From Paenibacillus tyrphae (lineage in GTDB: Bacteria > Bacillota > Bacilli > Paenibacillales > NBRC-103111): a DNA stretch of 64,000 nucleotides. Both the position numbers and the translations under genes were made by a program. The notes under the pieces were generated by a model. The model made no database searches. It was not told the origin of the DNA and saw only the letters and a list, made by a program, of their open reading frames with translations. Below, piece by piece: positions 17,389-26,458 of the stretch (within the stretch, counting starts at the first letter, position 1; every line of letters begins with the position of its first letter). Location: contig NZ_JNVM01000006.1 in NCBI RefSeq assembly GCF_000722545.1, forward strand, positions 248,001 to 312,000, written 5' to 3'.

Positions 17389-18185
17389 TCACCGGCTCAA
17401 ACCGATCATCGTATTATACGAATTGACCAACGCCGAAACGCGCTTGTCGAAGTTTTTCAACGGCACGTTTCTTCCGCCTGTCGTCACTTTCCCTTTCATA
17501 TCGCTGCTGATCGTCGTGTCCTTGGTCCGCAAAATCTCCATCAGGTCGGTGGCAGACGTCTTCACCCGCTGGATGCTGTCGGTAAACACGGGAACGATTT
17601 TCACCCGTTCTTTCTTCAACCTCTCCTGATCCTTCGAAAGCTCCATAAACTTATCGATATCTTCCGTCAGCAGCTTGTACAGCTCGGCATATTGGTTCAC
17701 GTCGAAATCCAGCACATTGTCGTCGGTCACCCCAGCGTTGTTAAACGCCTTCTGGATGTCCTGCGCCCGGTTGACGATGCTCATGGCGTGGTAGCGGACC
17801 AGTTGATCGCTTTTCTTTAGCTCCTTCAGGTCTTCTTTCTTCCGTTGCTCTGTAATGACGGCAAAATCGGTAAAAAACTTGTCGGCTAAATCCGACACCT
17901 CGTTAAACTGCACAAGCCGGTAAAATTTTTACGGACGCGGAGCTCCTCCTCCTCGCCAAACTCCTTGAAATAACCTTCAAACGTCTTATTCAGTCCTTGA
18001 GTCAAATAGTTGCTTAAACCGATGTAAGTATTGTATTTTGCCGTATCCCGCATTGAATTCGATTCTTGCTTCGCTTGGGTGGTCTGTTCCTTTACCTTCT
18101 CCGCGATTTTGCCGATGGAGCCGCAACCGCTAAGGAATAGGCAGACGGCCACGCCAAGCGATAGGACCGTTAATCGTTTATACAT
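17389..18185 (-). pseudogene. Frameshifted DUF3829-like lipoprotein gene
   Basis: The 5' frame (18185-17886) has a signal peptide and lipobox (LFLSGC) and a helical start (KYNTYIGLSNYLTQGLNKTF, then EGYFKEFGEEE). The 3' frame (17913-17389) continues as VQFNEVSDLADKFFTDF and long helices to the end. The two are joined naturally if the frame changes in the AAAAATTTT run near 17925, giving a protein of about 260 residues like DUF3829 helical lipoproteins. A homopolymer indel, real or a sequencing error, is the simplest explanation. It is the first lipoprotein after the structural genes, so it may be a conserved part of the apparatus rather than cargo. Confidence 0.6.
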
Positions 18186-18216
18186 GATTGTAATTTCCTC
18201 TCAATGTGAACGAACG

Positions 18217-18990
18217 CTACTCCACAATCATCCGTCGCGGACCGCCCGGCCTCAGCTCCGGCCCTCTGCGGTTTCCGCCTTGGACGTCGTCCAAGATGCG
18301 TCCCAAATATTTGTGAATTTGCCCGTTGTCGTACGGCTTATAGCCCATGCCGAGCCGGATCCCGATATAATGGAGGATTAGTTCCCGATCTACGGCTTCC
18401 TGGCTCATGCACTGCATCGCAAAAGCGATGTCGTACGGGTTCGTGCTGCCCCGGCTCAGCAGCTGGCTGGCAAAATACCGCATCAACGCAGGGTGAACGC
18501 TGCGCTGCCCGACGCCCGCATAAGCCGCGTGGATCATGTTCCACGTATTGAACTCGGTGGCGAAGTCCGCGAAGCTCTGGTACTCCGACCGCAGCTTCGC
18601 GCCCTCCTTCAGCTTGAACCGCCCGAGCTCCAGCTCGCTGGCGCCGGCGACTTCCTCGTCCAAGACGAGCTCCGCGCCGTACACCGTATAATCGCTTTGC
18701 TCCTCCGCTGCGTGAAAGCGGATTTTGAGCACGGTCTCCTTGCCGGTCGCGGAGTAAGGCACCTGCTGCTCCTCCTCCAGCGTATACAGCCGGCCGCCAT
18801 GCTTGACGATCCCGCAGCCGACTACAAGCTGTTCCGCTTCCACTCTAACATCGGTCCCCGCCACGATGCCGTCCGAGTAGGACTGAAAATACAGGCCTGC
18901 GAGCTGCCTCGGGTAATCCCGCAGGCTCTCCAGCATCTCCCGCTTCAGAATCCGGCCTTTATGAAAATTCGGATATATATTGGAGAACAT
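18217..18990 (-). CDS. Putative injection-system baseplate component
   Basis: 257 residues, soluble. It begins FSNIYPNFHKGRILKREMLESLRDYP and contains a YFQSYSDGIVAG turn, a strand-rich middle (KETVLKIRFHAAEEQSDYTVYGAELVL) and a helical C-terminus. The tail-fibre- or baseplate-like layout, a helical start followed by a beta scaffold, fits a baseplate role, but no family is recognised. It lies 10 bp after the Hsp70-like gene and is the last gene before the lipoproteins. Confidence 0.5.
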   Translation of the reverse strand: MFSNIYPNFHKGRILKREMLESLRDYPRQLAGLYFQSYSDGIVAGTDVRVEAEQLVVGCGIVKHGGRLYTLEEEQQVPYSATGKETVLKIRFHAAEEQSDYTVYGAELVLDEEVAGASELELGRFKLKEGAKLRSEYQSFADFATEFNTWNMIHAAYAGVGQRSVHPALMRYFASQLLSRGSTNPYDIAFAMQCMSQEAVDRELILHYIGIRLGMGYKPYDNGQIHKYLGRILDDVQGGNRRGPELRPGGPRRMIVE

Positions 18991-19000
18991 CCGCTACCTC

Positions 19001-21649
19001 CTATTTCCAGCCGTCAAAGAAATCAAGCTCCGACAGATCGTTTTCGAATGCAAAAAACCGCTTGCTTCCCAAGTACAGCTGCTCGTCCTCCCGCGCAACC
19101 GGCACCACATGGAAGCCCCACTCGTTGTCCTCCGCGAACACGAAAAATTTGACCTCGCCGTTCTGGATGGAGTCCGTATCGTCCTGCGGAATCTTGGCCG
19201 CGTACCGCCCGGCGATGTCCTCGTAACGGATCGGCTCGAAGCTGCCCGGCTCGTTGGCATACGCATACTTGTGACGCACCGCGCCGTCGCTTCCTTTCAA
19301 GAAGAACTCCACCTCCTTGACCTCGAACGGCCGAGAGATAGAACCTTGCACCTGGTTCAGCCTTTCCTGGCTGCTGATCAAGAGCTTCTCCTGCCGGCTG
19401 TGAGTGAAGGCGCTGACGGTATATGGGACGACCGGCGCATGATTCGTAATGTAGGCCTCGATCGTGCCCGCCTTCCTCGCGCTGAGATAACGGATCGCTC
19501 CCCGCAGGCAGGCCAGCTTCAATTCCGGAACGCTGTCGCTCTCCTCGGTTTTTTGCCGGAATTCGATGCTGCGCCCGGGGACGAATTCCTTCAGCGCTTC
19601 GCGGAAGCTATCGATGCGGCACGATTGGCCGGTCAGCTTGATAATGGAATATTCCTGCAGCCGCCCGTCCTGGTAAAAGTCTTCCAGGAACTTGCGCACG
19701 ATATCGTAAATATCCGCTTTGATCAACAGGTTGATCTCGTTAATATTGAACACGACGCGGGGGAATTCGTAGATATCCTTCATGCGGCCGTTCTCGTAGG
19801 CGGACAGGCACCAGCGGTCCACCGCCGTAATTTTCAGGTCCTGCTCCTGCCGGTCCCCGGTCTGCGAATCGAACCGATTGCGCAGAATGCCCGTTTTGCG
19901 GAAAAACTCTTTCTTCATGCTGTCGGCGATTTCCCACAAAAAGTAATAATTACTTTTTACCCGCAGGTACTCTTCCCGCGTCCGGTTTTCGTAATCCTTG
20001 AACCGGGTCGGAATAATGCGCTCCGCCTCGCGGTAGCGCGCTTCAAACCGTTCGTAAACCGATTCGACGCCGAATTCGTCCACGTGCCGGAACAAATCGG
20101 GGCCGGGAATGCCGATCAAGCTGTCGATATCCGGCACGCTGCCGCCCTTGGTGTAATAGTCGGCAAAGACGATTTTCATGAACTGCAAAATCCGGTATGT
20201 AATGTTGTTGCCGCCAAAATTGGTGTCGCCGTTCTCGTAGGCCGTATGAATATCCAGCTTGTAGGAGATATGCCCGTCCTCAATCCGAAACCGGCACGAT
20301 GACAAATCCGTCGTGCCTCCGCCGCAGTCGATGACAAGCGCGTTATACGTCTCACCGTCCGCAAACGTATTTTTCTCGATCTGATCGGCAATCGTATTGA
20401 ACAGCACGGCCATCCCTTCATCCAACGCGTCGTCCGATTCGATGCGATAATCCGGCAGCAGCTCCGCGAACATTTCGGCGAACTGCGTCTTCAGCTTCAC
20501 GGGGCTGGAAATGTGCATCTTGCGAAAGCGGCACTTGAATTGATGCTCCGCCGTCTCGATCACGTGAAGCAGGTAGGCGCGCAAAATGTCGTTTCTGCGG
20601 ACGACCGTCGTATTTCCTTGCCCGTCCACAATTTCCTCGGGAAGCTTATACCGGTTGACCCAGCGCTTGATTCCGTGAAAGACGGTGGCATGGCCGGTAT
20701 ACCCGTTTTTCTTCATGAATTTCATGGCTTCGTGGCCAAAATAATATTTCACCTGCTGCGTATCCGAGCAGTCCGCTACGGCGATAATCGTCGGCAGCAG
20801 TTCGATCCACTCCTCCCGTTTGCCGCCGGCCACCGGGAATTTCACCAGATTGATGCTGTTCAGCCGAAGCGTCCCGTTCAACAGATCGTGGCGGGAGGGA
20901 TTGGAAATGTAGCTGCTGTCCAGATAAGCGCCCGCCGTTGTGTTGGACGTTCCGAAATCGATGGCCAGCACCGCGTCGGTATCTTCCAGGTCCCGGATTT
21001 CCAGCTCCGGAATCGGAATCCGCCAGTAGTGCAGATTCGTAGGCGGCAGCGGCCTGCTGCGGGTGTAGGTCTGATATACATATTCCGAATCCTGCTTCCG
21101 GAACAGCAGGAAGCTGTAATTTTTGTTCGAGGTGCGGCGAAACGACATTTCCTTAGAAGCGGTCAGGCAGTACATGCCCGGGTCCGGCCCGTCCTTGGCC
21201 AGATTCATAATGCCGCACAGCTCCATATGATCGTTGACGAGCAGCACGTTCGATTCGGTGACGGTGCCCGGCGCTTTGACCCGGTATTGGTCCAGTTTAT
21301 CTACCTTAAGTCCGTCGTACAGCGTAACCTTGGCCGGGATTTGAATGCTGCCGTCATCCGGCAGCGGCGTATTCAAATACCGGGCGATCGCCGCCTCCAC
21401 GCGCTCCCATCCGTGCTCGTCGTAGCTTTGGATCAGCAGGCTCTGCTCCGCGCTGCGGTATTTCAAAATCGTGCGGATGAGCGCTTCACGGTCGAGCGGC
21501 CCCGAGAGCCCTTCGACCAGCTTTTCCTTATGACAGATGCTCCGCAATTGCAGCGTCGTCATCTCCGACAGCTCGTCCCGCGTGAACTTGACCTTGCTTG
21601 TCTCTTCCGTGCCGCCGTTCTTCGGCGAATGCAGCTTATACGTTCTCAT
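19001..21649 (-). CDS. Hsp70/actin-fold ATPase with N-terminal SAP-like segment
   Basis: 882 residues from the ATG at 21649 (AAAGGAG seven bases upstream). Residues about 25-60 (MTTLQLRSICHKEKLVEGLS) resemble a SAP/Rho-N-type helix-turn-helix. The actin fold follows: phosphate-1 loop VLAIDFGTSNTTAGAY and phosphate-2 loop VIDCGGGTTDLSSC. The C-terminal part is beta-rich and unlike the DnaK substrate domain. A DnaJ-like gene lies in the same operon, so a dedicated chaperone pair is likely, perhaps acting in sheath or effector handling where a ClpV is missing. That role is inference. The ATPase fold is clear. Confidence 0.8.
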   Translation of the reverse strand: MRTYKLHSPKNGGTEETSKVKFTRDELSEMTTLQLRSICHKEKLVEGLSGPLDREALIRTILKYRSAEQSLLIQSYDEHGWERVEAAIARYLNTPLPDDGSIQIPAKVTLYDGLKVDKLDQYRVKAPGTVTESNVLLVNDHMELCGIMNLAKDGPDPGMYCLTASKEMSFRRTSNKNYSFLLFRKQDSEYVYQTYTRSRPLPPTNLHYWRIPIPELEIRDLEDTDAVLAIDFGTSNTTAGAYLDSSYISNPSRHDLLNGTLRLNSINLVKFPVAGGKREEWIELLPTIIAVADCSDTQQVKYYFGHEAMKFMKKNGYTGHATVFHGIKRWVNRYKLPEEIVDGQGNTTVVRRNDILRAYLLHVIETAEHQFKCRFRKMHISSPVKLKTQFAEMFAELLPDYRIESDDALDEGMAVLFNTIADQIEKNTFADGETYNALVIDCGGGTTDLSSCRFRIEDGHISYKLDIHTAYENGDTNFGGNNITYRILQFMKIVFADYYTKGGSVPDIDSLIGIPGPDLFRHVDEFGVESVYERFEARYREAERIIPTRFKDYENRTREEYLRVKSNYYFLWEIADSMKKEFFRKTGILRNRFDSQTGDRQEQDLKITAVDRWCLSAYENGRMKDIYEFPRVVFNINEINLLIKADIYDIVRKFLEDFYQDGRLQEYSIIKLTGQSCRIDSFREALKEFVPGRSIEFRQKTEESDSVPELKLACLRGAIRYLSARKAGTIEAYITNHAPVVPYTVSAFTHSRQEKLLISSQERLNQVQGSISRPFEVKEVEFFLKGSDGAVRHKYAYANEPGSFEPIRYEDIAGRYAAKIPQDDTDSIQNGEVKFFVFAEDNEWGFHVVPVAREDEQLYLGSKRFFAFENDLSELDFFDGWK

Positions 21650-21908
21650 GTCTGCGCTCCTTTCGTAGAGGACCAAGTCCGGTGAATAACTGTCGCTGCG
21701 CAAGCGGATCATTCTTCCGATCGCTGCCCCACCCCACAAAGTGAAGTCTATGCATGGAAGCAAATCAGAGTACTTTGTGGGGACCCCCGACCGCGGATTC
21801 TTGGATTCAATAACCCATTTAGCAGGGAGAATCCGGGGACAAAGGCGAACGCTAACGCTTCTCCGGAACGATTCCGCTCACTCCGCTCGTATTCACCTAA
21901 CTTTAAAA
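21650..21908 (-). repeat. Structured 259-bp intergenic region inside the operon
   Basis: It contains a perfect 11-base inverted repeat (CCCCACAAAGT at 21732-21742, ACTTTGTGGGG at 21772-21782) and a second one (GGATTCT near 21798, AGAATCC near 21829, flanked by CCCCG and CGGGG). No T-run follows, so these are not simple terminators. No ORF is supported. The GC-rich tail (CTTCTCCGGAACGATTCCG) has the look of a dispersed Paenibacillus intergenic repeat, which is inference. Confidence 0.5.
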
Positions 21909-22607
21909 TTAATACATCGCGATATGATCCACGCGCATCGTGTCCTCAACGTCCACAATGCCGAAATGATTCTCCCAATACGTCTCTGTATGAAAACGCA
22001 CGGGCAGAAACAGGTCCTTGATCAGTTCCAGCTTCGCCCGTGTGATCTCATTCTCCCGCTGTCCCACATAGAACAACAGTTCGTCCTTTTCCTCGCAGTT
22101 GGCGTAAATCGTCGAGTGCTTGAACAATTTGCGCATCGTATCCTTCAGCAGATACACCGCTTCCCCCGTCTCGTACAGCCGCAGCAGATTGCAGGCCACG
22201 ACTTCCCGCTCCTCCCGGTTCAGCAGCTTCAGCCGGTCCCGGACGCCATCGCCGAACAGCCCCGCTTCCATATCCCGGAGCACGAAACGGATATAAAATT
22301 CCCGCTTGTTCATGCCCTGCATGAGGTCGATATCGGTCAAGAAATGCATCGCAAGATCGAACAGCGTGCGCCGGAATTCCGTATCCTCTTGATTGTTAAT
22401 ATCGAACAGATCGCGGAAAATATCGTAAAACCGGTAATACGGATTCACTTCGACCGTACGCTCTTCGACGGTGCGGGCATTCAGCGTTTCGGTGCTCAGC
22501 TCCATATAAGGCGAGTACACTTTGGCGGGGGCAAAATAAAGGTCGTCCTTCGGCGTGCCCGCGTCCGCAGCCCGAATGACCAGATCCCATACGTAATTCA
22601 AGCCCAT
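21909..22607 (-). CDS. Putative baseplate protein
   Basis: 232 residues, soluble, helical with a C-terminal FHTETYWENHFGIVDVEDTMRV followed by a final DHIAMY strand, like ends of some phage baseplate wedge proteins. It overlaps the 425-residue gene by ten bases, which shows tight coupling. No domain is recognised with confidence. The assignment rests on its place between signalling genes and the Hsp70-like ATPase in a sheath/tube operon. Confidence 0.5.
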   Translation of the reverse strand: MGLNYVWDLVIRAADAGTPKDDLYFAPAKVYSPYMELSTETLNARTVEERTVEVNPYYRFYDIFRDLFDINNQEDTEFRRTLFDLAMHFLTDIDLMQGMNKREFYIRFVLRDMEAGLFGDGVRDRLKLLNREEREVVACNLLRLYETGEAVYLLKDTMRKLFKHSTIYANCEEKDELLFYVGQRENEITRAKLELIKDLFLPVRFHTETYWENHFGIVDVEDTMRVDHIAMY

Positions 22608-23875
22608 TCCCCTTCGCAGACGTATTCTGGAAAATACATTTGGATCTCCGAAACGACGAAGCTCATCAAATCCTGCAAAATAAAGCTCCCGCTCCGGCGG
22701 GCTCTAAAGCGGAGCCGCATCCGTTTTTTGTCGTTCTCCACCCTCACGTTGTCGCTGATGAACGGGTTCATCCCGTAGGTGACTTCCTTCCCGTCCGCCT
22801 CGTCCATAATCTCGACCTGCACCAGTTCGAGATCGTCCGAGGCCTCGAAGGAGCCCGCGATCCGCGCTATCTCGCCCTTTGCCCGGACGACGACCGGATG
22901 CTTGCGGGAGAAACGGCCGGTGAAGCTGCTTTTCCGCTTGTTCGAAACGAGCTCGTAAGCCAGCCGACCGAGCTTCGTCGGTGTCGGCTGCGTAATTTTC
23001 AGCACGTTCCAGTTCCCGGATTTGTCCTGCGGGGACACGATGGTCAGCTCCTCCGGCATCCGCTTAATATACCGGATCAGCGCTTCATCCCCATCGACCA
23101 AATAGCCGTGCTGCGTCCCCGTTTTGCGCAAGGAAAGCACATGCTCGAAATTAATCCGGTCGGCGGCCGGTACCGGAAAGCCTACGTTTTTGAGCTCCAA
23201 GCACTCGATGTTCCACATCGGCACCATGTCCAGCTTTTTGTACGCTTCGAATTCCTCAAGGAATATCCGGATTTCAAGCAGCTCCTCCTCCGGACCCGAA
23301 GGCTGCTCCCCGCCGGTCCACAGCACGTCGAAAAACTTGCCCGCATACGGATGATTTACCGTCTTCCACGGCACGTTGTTTTTTTGGAAAATAAAATAGA
23401 GCTTTTCCAGCTCGCGGATATACGTCTGGTTTTGCCGCAAACGCACCTGTATGGACCGGGTGCCTCCTGTAGTAACGATTTCTCCCCGGAACGTGCGCTT
23501 GCCCCGAAGCAGCTCCTTCAGCTTGGAGTAATCGCACTGCAAAAACAGCGTCATCAGCAGCGCCTCTTCTCCGCGCTGCATTTGCTCCGTCACGCTTCGC
23601 AGGTCGCACGTTTTCGGCTCGGTGTCGGCGGCAAGCATCGGGTACAGAAACTCATGAATCGGATCGATCTCTTCCCGGGCACACAAGGTCACGTAGATGT
23701 CGTCCCGGTCCTCCTGGTCCTCCACCTCGTTAAACACGCGCTCCTCCAGCTTGCGGTTCAAGTCCTCCTGATACTCCACCAGGTTCAAAAAGACGCCCGT
23801 CACAATCTGCTTCAAGAGCTTGCGCTGTTCGAGATCCTCCATTCGGCTCAGCCTGTCCAGCAAGATGTCTTTCAT
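22598..23875 (-). CDS. Putative baseplate or assembly protein
   Basis: 425 residues, soluble. It has a helical N-terminus (RLSRMEDLEQRKLLKQIVTG), an acidic DQEDRDDIYVTLCAREEIDPIHEF-type helix, then a strand-rich body with a PVPAADRINFEHVLSLRK segment and a final helix. It starts six bases after the pseudophosphatase gene ends and overlaps the next gene. No family is recognised. The size and position suit a wedge or TssK/TssF-like part; that is inference. Confidence 0.5.
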   Translation of the reverse strand: MKDILLDRLSRMEDLEQRKLLKQIVTGVFLNLVEYQEDLNRKLEERVFNEVEDQEDRDDIYVTLCAREEIDPIHEFLYPMLAADTEPKTCDLRSVTEQMQRGEEALLMTLFLQCDYSKLKELLRGKRTFRGEIVTTGGTRSIQVRLRQNQTYIRELEKLYFIFQKNNVPWKTVNHPYAGKFFDVLWTGGEQPSGPEEELLEIRIFLEEFEAYKKLDMVPMWNIECLELKNVGFPVPAADRINFEHVLSLRKTGTQHGYLVDGDEALIRYIKRMPEELTIVSPQDKSGNWNVLKITQPTPTKLGRLAYELVSNKRKSSFTGRFSRKHPVVVRAKGEIARIAGSFEASDDLELVQVEIMDEADGKEVTYGMNPFISDNVRVENDKKRMRLRFRARRSGSFILQDLMSFVVSEIQMYFPEYVCEGEWA

Positions 23876-23881
23876 GGGAAC

Positions 23882-25597
23882 TCACTTGCCTCCTCCCTCA
23901 GTCTTCTCGGCCTGACCGCCGCTTGCCGCCGCTTTGGCTCCACCTTGACCGGCAGCCCCTTGGTTTGCCGCACCCGCTTCGCCTGCGCCTTGAGCTGCCG
24001 GAGCGCGTCCTCCGCCTCCCGCAGCTCCGTCGGCTCCGGCCGGTTGGGGCGGCTGCGGAGGCGGGTTCAGCTTCTCCTGGGCCTTCGTAATTTTCCGCTC
24101 GACGCCGAGCACCTTCTCCAGCATGTTGATTTCCTGATAGATCTCCTGCGCCATTGCGTAGGAGGTTACGGCCTGCTCGTAAGCCTGCGCCGTATAGCTC
24201 TGGTCGCCCTTCTTCTCCAGCTTGTCGGCGTCCAGCTGCTTCTTCTCTTTAAAGACGCCGGCAATCTTCGCGTCCGCCGCTTCCAGCTTCGACGACAGCT
24301 CCTTTTCCCCGCTTGCAAAATCGGCCTGCTGCGCTTCCTTTTTCGCTTTCGCGTAGGTTTCCTTGGCGCCTTCGTAATCCTGCGCTTGCAGCTTCTGATC
24401 CCCCTGCTTCATCAGCTCCGTAATTTGCTGGTAGGTGCGGGCTTTGGCAATTTTGCTCTCGATATCCTTCTCATCGTATACGCTTTGCTGCTTCGCTTCC
24501 TTCTGTGCCTTCTCGTAGCTGTCGAGCGCCTTGACATAATTTCCGTCTTTGAAGGAGCCGTCACCGTCCATGATGAGCTGCGCCGTCTTCTGCTTTTTGC
24601 CGATGAGCCGCATATGGACGACGTCGCTTACCTTGATCGCCGCATTGCGCGCTTCGCTGTACTCCTTGACCGCGCCCGGATAATCCTTCTCCTGCACCGC
24701 CTCGTCGCCGCTTTTTTCGCGCTCGAAGATGGCGGCCGCCGCCTCCACTTTGGCCTTGGCGGTTTTGTATGTATAATAATAGGCTCCTCCTCCCAGCAGC
24801 AGGAGAGGAATCAGCACCAGTGCGATCCTTTTTATGATTTTCCATTTCTTCTTCGGGTCTTCCTTGAATACTTTGTTGACATAAACGGCCGCAGCCGTAT
24901 AATTCGGCACTTGCTTATTCTGCCGGCTGAGCAGCACATCCTCCAGCGTATCGACAAGCTCGGCCGGCTCCTTGACCTCTTCCAGCGAATCAAGCATCTC
25001 CGCGCCGTCTACGTTCTCCCATACCCCCGGCGTACAGAGCAGCAGGACATCGCCTTCGGACAGCAGCGTCTTCTTGGAAACGAACGGCTCGAAAGCGCCC
25101 GGCTTCCCCATATACCATAGCAGATTGTGCCGTTCCTCGTGCTTGTCCAGCCGATCCTCCGACAACTCTCCCGCCTCGGCCATCGACCGCGACAAGCTCT
25201 GATCCTTGCTTTTCGTATGCAGTCTTCCATTGCGAAATTGATACAGCCGGGTGTTCCCGGCCACCGCCCACACCATCCGGGTATAGTCCGTAGCGACCAG
25301 TGTCAGACTGACCTTACGCCGGACCCGGCGGCTTTCGATCTGCAGCAGTTCGTGCGCTTCCCACAAATACCGTTTCAGCTTGCGCCGGGATAGCGTCGGG
25401 CGATCGAGAAAACTGCCAAGGACGCTTTTGACGGCCAGCTCGGCGCTTTCCTTCTCCGTATCGGAATCGAGTCCCCGGGCAATCACATAGCAAGCTTTAC
25501 CGTCCTGCTCCGTAAACGCAAAATAATCCTTGTTGCGGATAAACGTTCCCGCCTCGGATAGAAAGCTCGTTTTGAAATCGCTGTTTTCCTTACGCAT
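23882..25597 (-). CDS. Membrane PP2C-fold pseudophosphatase with coiled-coil repeats
   Basis: 571 residues. Residues 1-245 follow the PP2C fold (RNKDYFAF; VWAVAGNTRLYQFRNG; LLLCTPGVWENV) but lack the metal-binding set: ARGLDSD stands in place of ADGxxG, TPG in place of SDG, and VPNYTAA in place of DNxT. One membrane helix (about 257-280) follows, then about 200 residues of charged helices with TPR-like DYxGAxxxYxxA units, then an Ala/Gly/Pro-rich tail. It sits beside an active PP2C, so it may bind phosphoproteins or regulate that enzyme from the membrane. Loss of the catalytic Asp residues is seen directly; the regulatory role is inference. Confidence 0.75.
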   Translation of the reverse strand: MRKENSDFKTSFLSEAGTFIRNKDYFAFTEQDGKACYVIARGLDSDTEKESAELAVKSVLGSFLDRPTLSRRKLKRYLWEAHELLQIESRRVRRKVSLTLVATDYTRMVWAVAGNTRLYQFRNGRLHTKSKDQSLSRSMAEAGELSEDRLDKHEERHNLLWYMGKPGAFEPFVSKKTLLSEGDVLLLCTPGVWENVDGAEMLDSLEEVKEPAELVDTLEDVLLSRQNKQVPNYTAAAVYVNKVFKEDPKKKWKIIKRIALVLIPLLLLGGGAYYYTYKTAKAKVEAAAAIFEREKSGDEAVQEKDYPGAVKEYSEARNAAIKVSDVVHMRLIGKKQKTAQLIMDGDGSFKDGNYVKALDSYEKAQKEAKQQSVYDEKDIESKIAKARTYQQITELMKQGDQKLQAQDYEGAKETYAKAKKEAQQADFASGEKELSSKLEAADAKIAGVFKEKKQLDADKLEKKGDQSYTAQAYEQAVTSYAMAQEIYQEINMLEKVLGVERKITKAQEKLNPPPQPPQPAGADGAAGGGGRAPAAQGAGEAGAANQGAAGQGGAKAAASGGQAEKTEGGGK

Positions 25598-25603
25598 CGG
25601 GTT

Positions 25604-26458
25604 CTACCAGCCTTTTTCCAAAATCACGACGGTCGCGTTGTCCTGGTGCGTGAGCTGCTTCCGCTCGATCGCTTCGATGATTTCCTGGGCGGCGTCGTAG
25701 GCCGAAATCGGCTTGGACAAAATGTCCTCCAGCTCCACTTCCGTGAGCGTATTGTACACGCCGTCGCTGCACAGGATGACTTTGTCCCTCTTTTGCAGCC
25801 GTACGGGCTCCGTGCCGATCTCGATATTTTTGAAGCCTTCGTAGCCCAAGTAGTTGACCAGATGGTTCTTCATCGGACTGTCCAGCGCTTCGTCCCGCGT
25901 AATCTCCCCGGATACAAAGCGTTCCTCCAGCACCGATTCCAGAATGTGCTTCTGATTGACGTCAATGAAGTCCCCGTTCCGGAAAATTTTGATGAGGCTG
26001 TCCCCCACCGCTCCCCAGTGAAGGTTGCCGTCTTCCACCACAACGGCGACCAGCGTCGTTCCTCCCTGCGCCCCTTTCAGGGTATGCATGATTTCCGCAT
26101 TGCTCACTACAGCCGCAGTCGTGAAAAACTCGGGAAGCTCCTGAATATGCTCCAGCTTGAGAAACTGCTTGACGAACGTCGTCACGGCAGCCGTACTTGC
26201 CGCCCTGCCTCCCGACAGTCCGCTGATGCCGTCGGCCAGAACGGCGATCGTCCCGTGCGGGCTGACGAAGGTGGAGAAATAGTCGTCCTGCTCCTCGCGC
26301 GCCCCGATCGTCTGTCCGTTTCCGATCTCGACCTTCGGAACGGCGTTGTTCTGATGAAGCAGACCTCTCCTGATGCGGAACAAAACCACAAGGGTGCAGA
26401 CACAGGCCCAGACGATAACGTAAGGCAGCCATTCGTGTTGTTCCGGCATGCTCATCAT
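25604..26458 (-). CDS. Membrane-anchored PP2C-type Ser/Thr phosphatase
   Basis: 284 residues: an N-terminal membrane helix (about 12-28), then a full PP2C domain with GAREEQDDYF, VLADGISGLSGG, WGAVGDSLIKIFRNG, LCSDGVYNTL and HQDNATVVIL, so the metal-binding aspartates are present. It removes phosphate from Ser/Thr. In the Pseudomonas T6SS a kinase/PP2C pair controls an FHA protein and firing; here the kinase at 33816 and two FHA proteins give the same parts list. The gene overlaps the zinc-ribbon FHA gene by four bases. Confidence 0.88.
   Translation of the reverse strand: MMSMPEQHEWLPYVIVWACVCTLVVLFRIRRGLLHQNNAVPKVEIGNGQTIGAREEQDDYFSTFVSPHGTIAVLADGISGLSGGRAASTAAVTTFVKQFLKLEHIQELPEFFTTAAVVSNAEIMHTLKGAQGGTTLVAVVVEDGNLHWGAVGDSLIKIFRNGDFIDVNQKHILESVLEERFVSGEITRDEALDSPMKNHLVNYLGYEGFKNIEIGTEPVRLQKRDKVILCSDGVYNTLTEVELEDILSKPISAYDAAQEIIEAIERKQLTHQDNATVVILEKGW

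Noticed and set aside
18980-21685. Long plus-strand frames (440 and 390 codons) opposite the Hsp70-like gene
   Set aside because: The minus frame has clear ATPase motifs; the plus frames have no domain-like pattern and no start signal.
22640-25120. 826-codon open frame on the plus strand opposite the 425- and 571-residue genes
   Set aside because: Antisense shadow of GC-rich genes: no ribosome binding site, basic and Leu-rich low-quality composition, while the minus frames show recognisable motifs.
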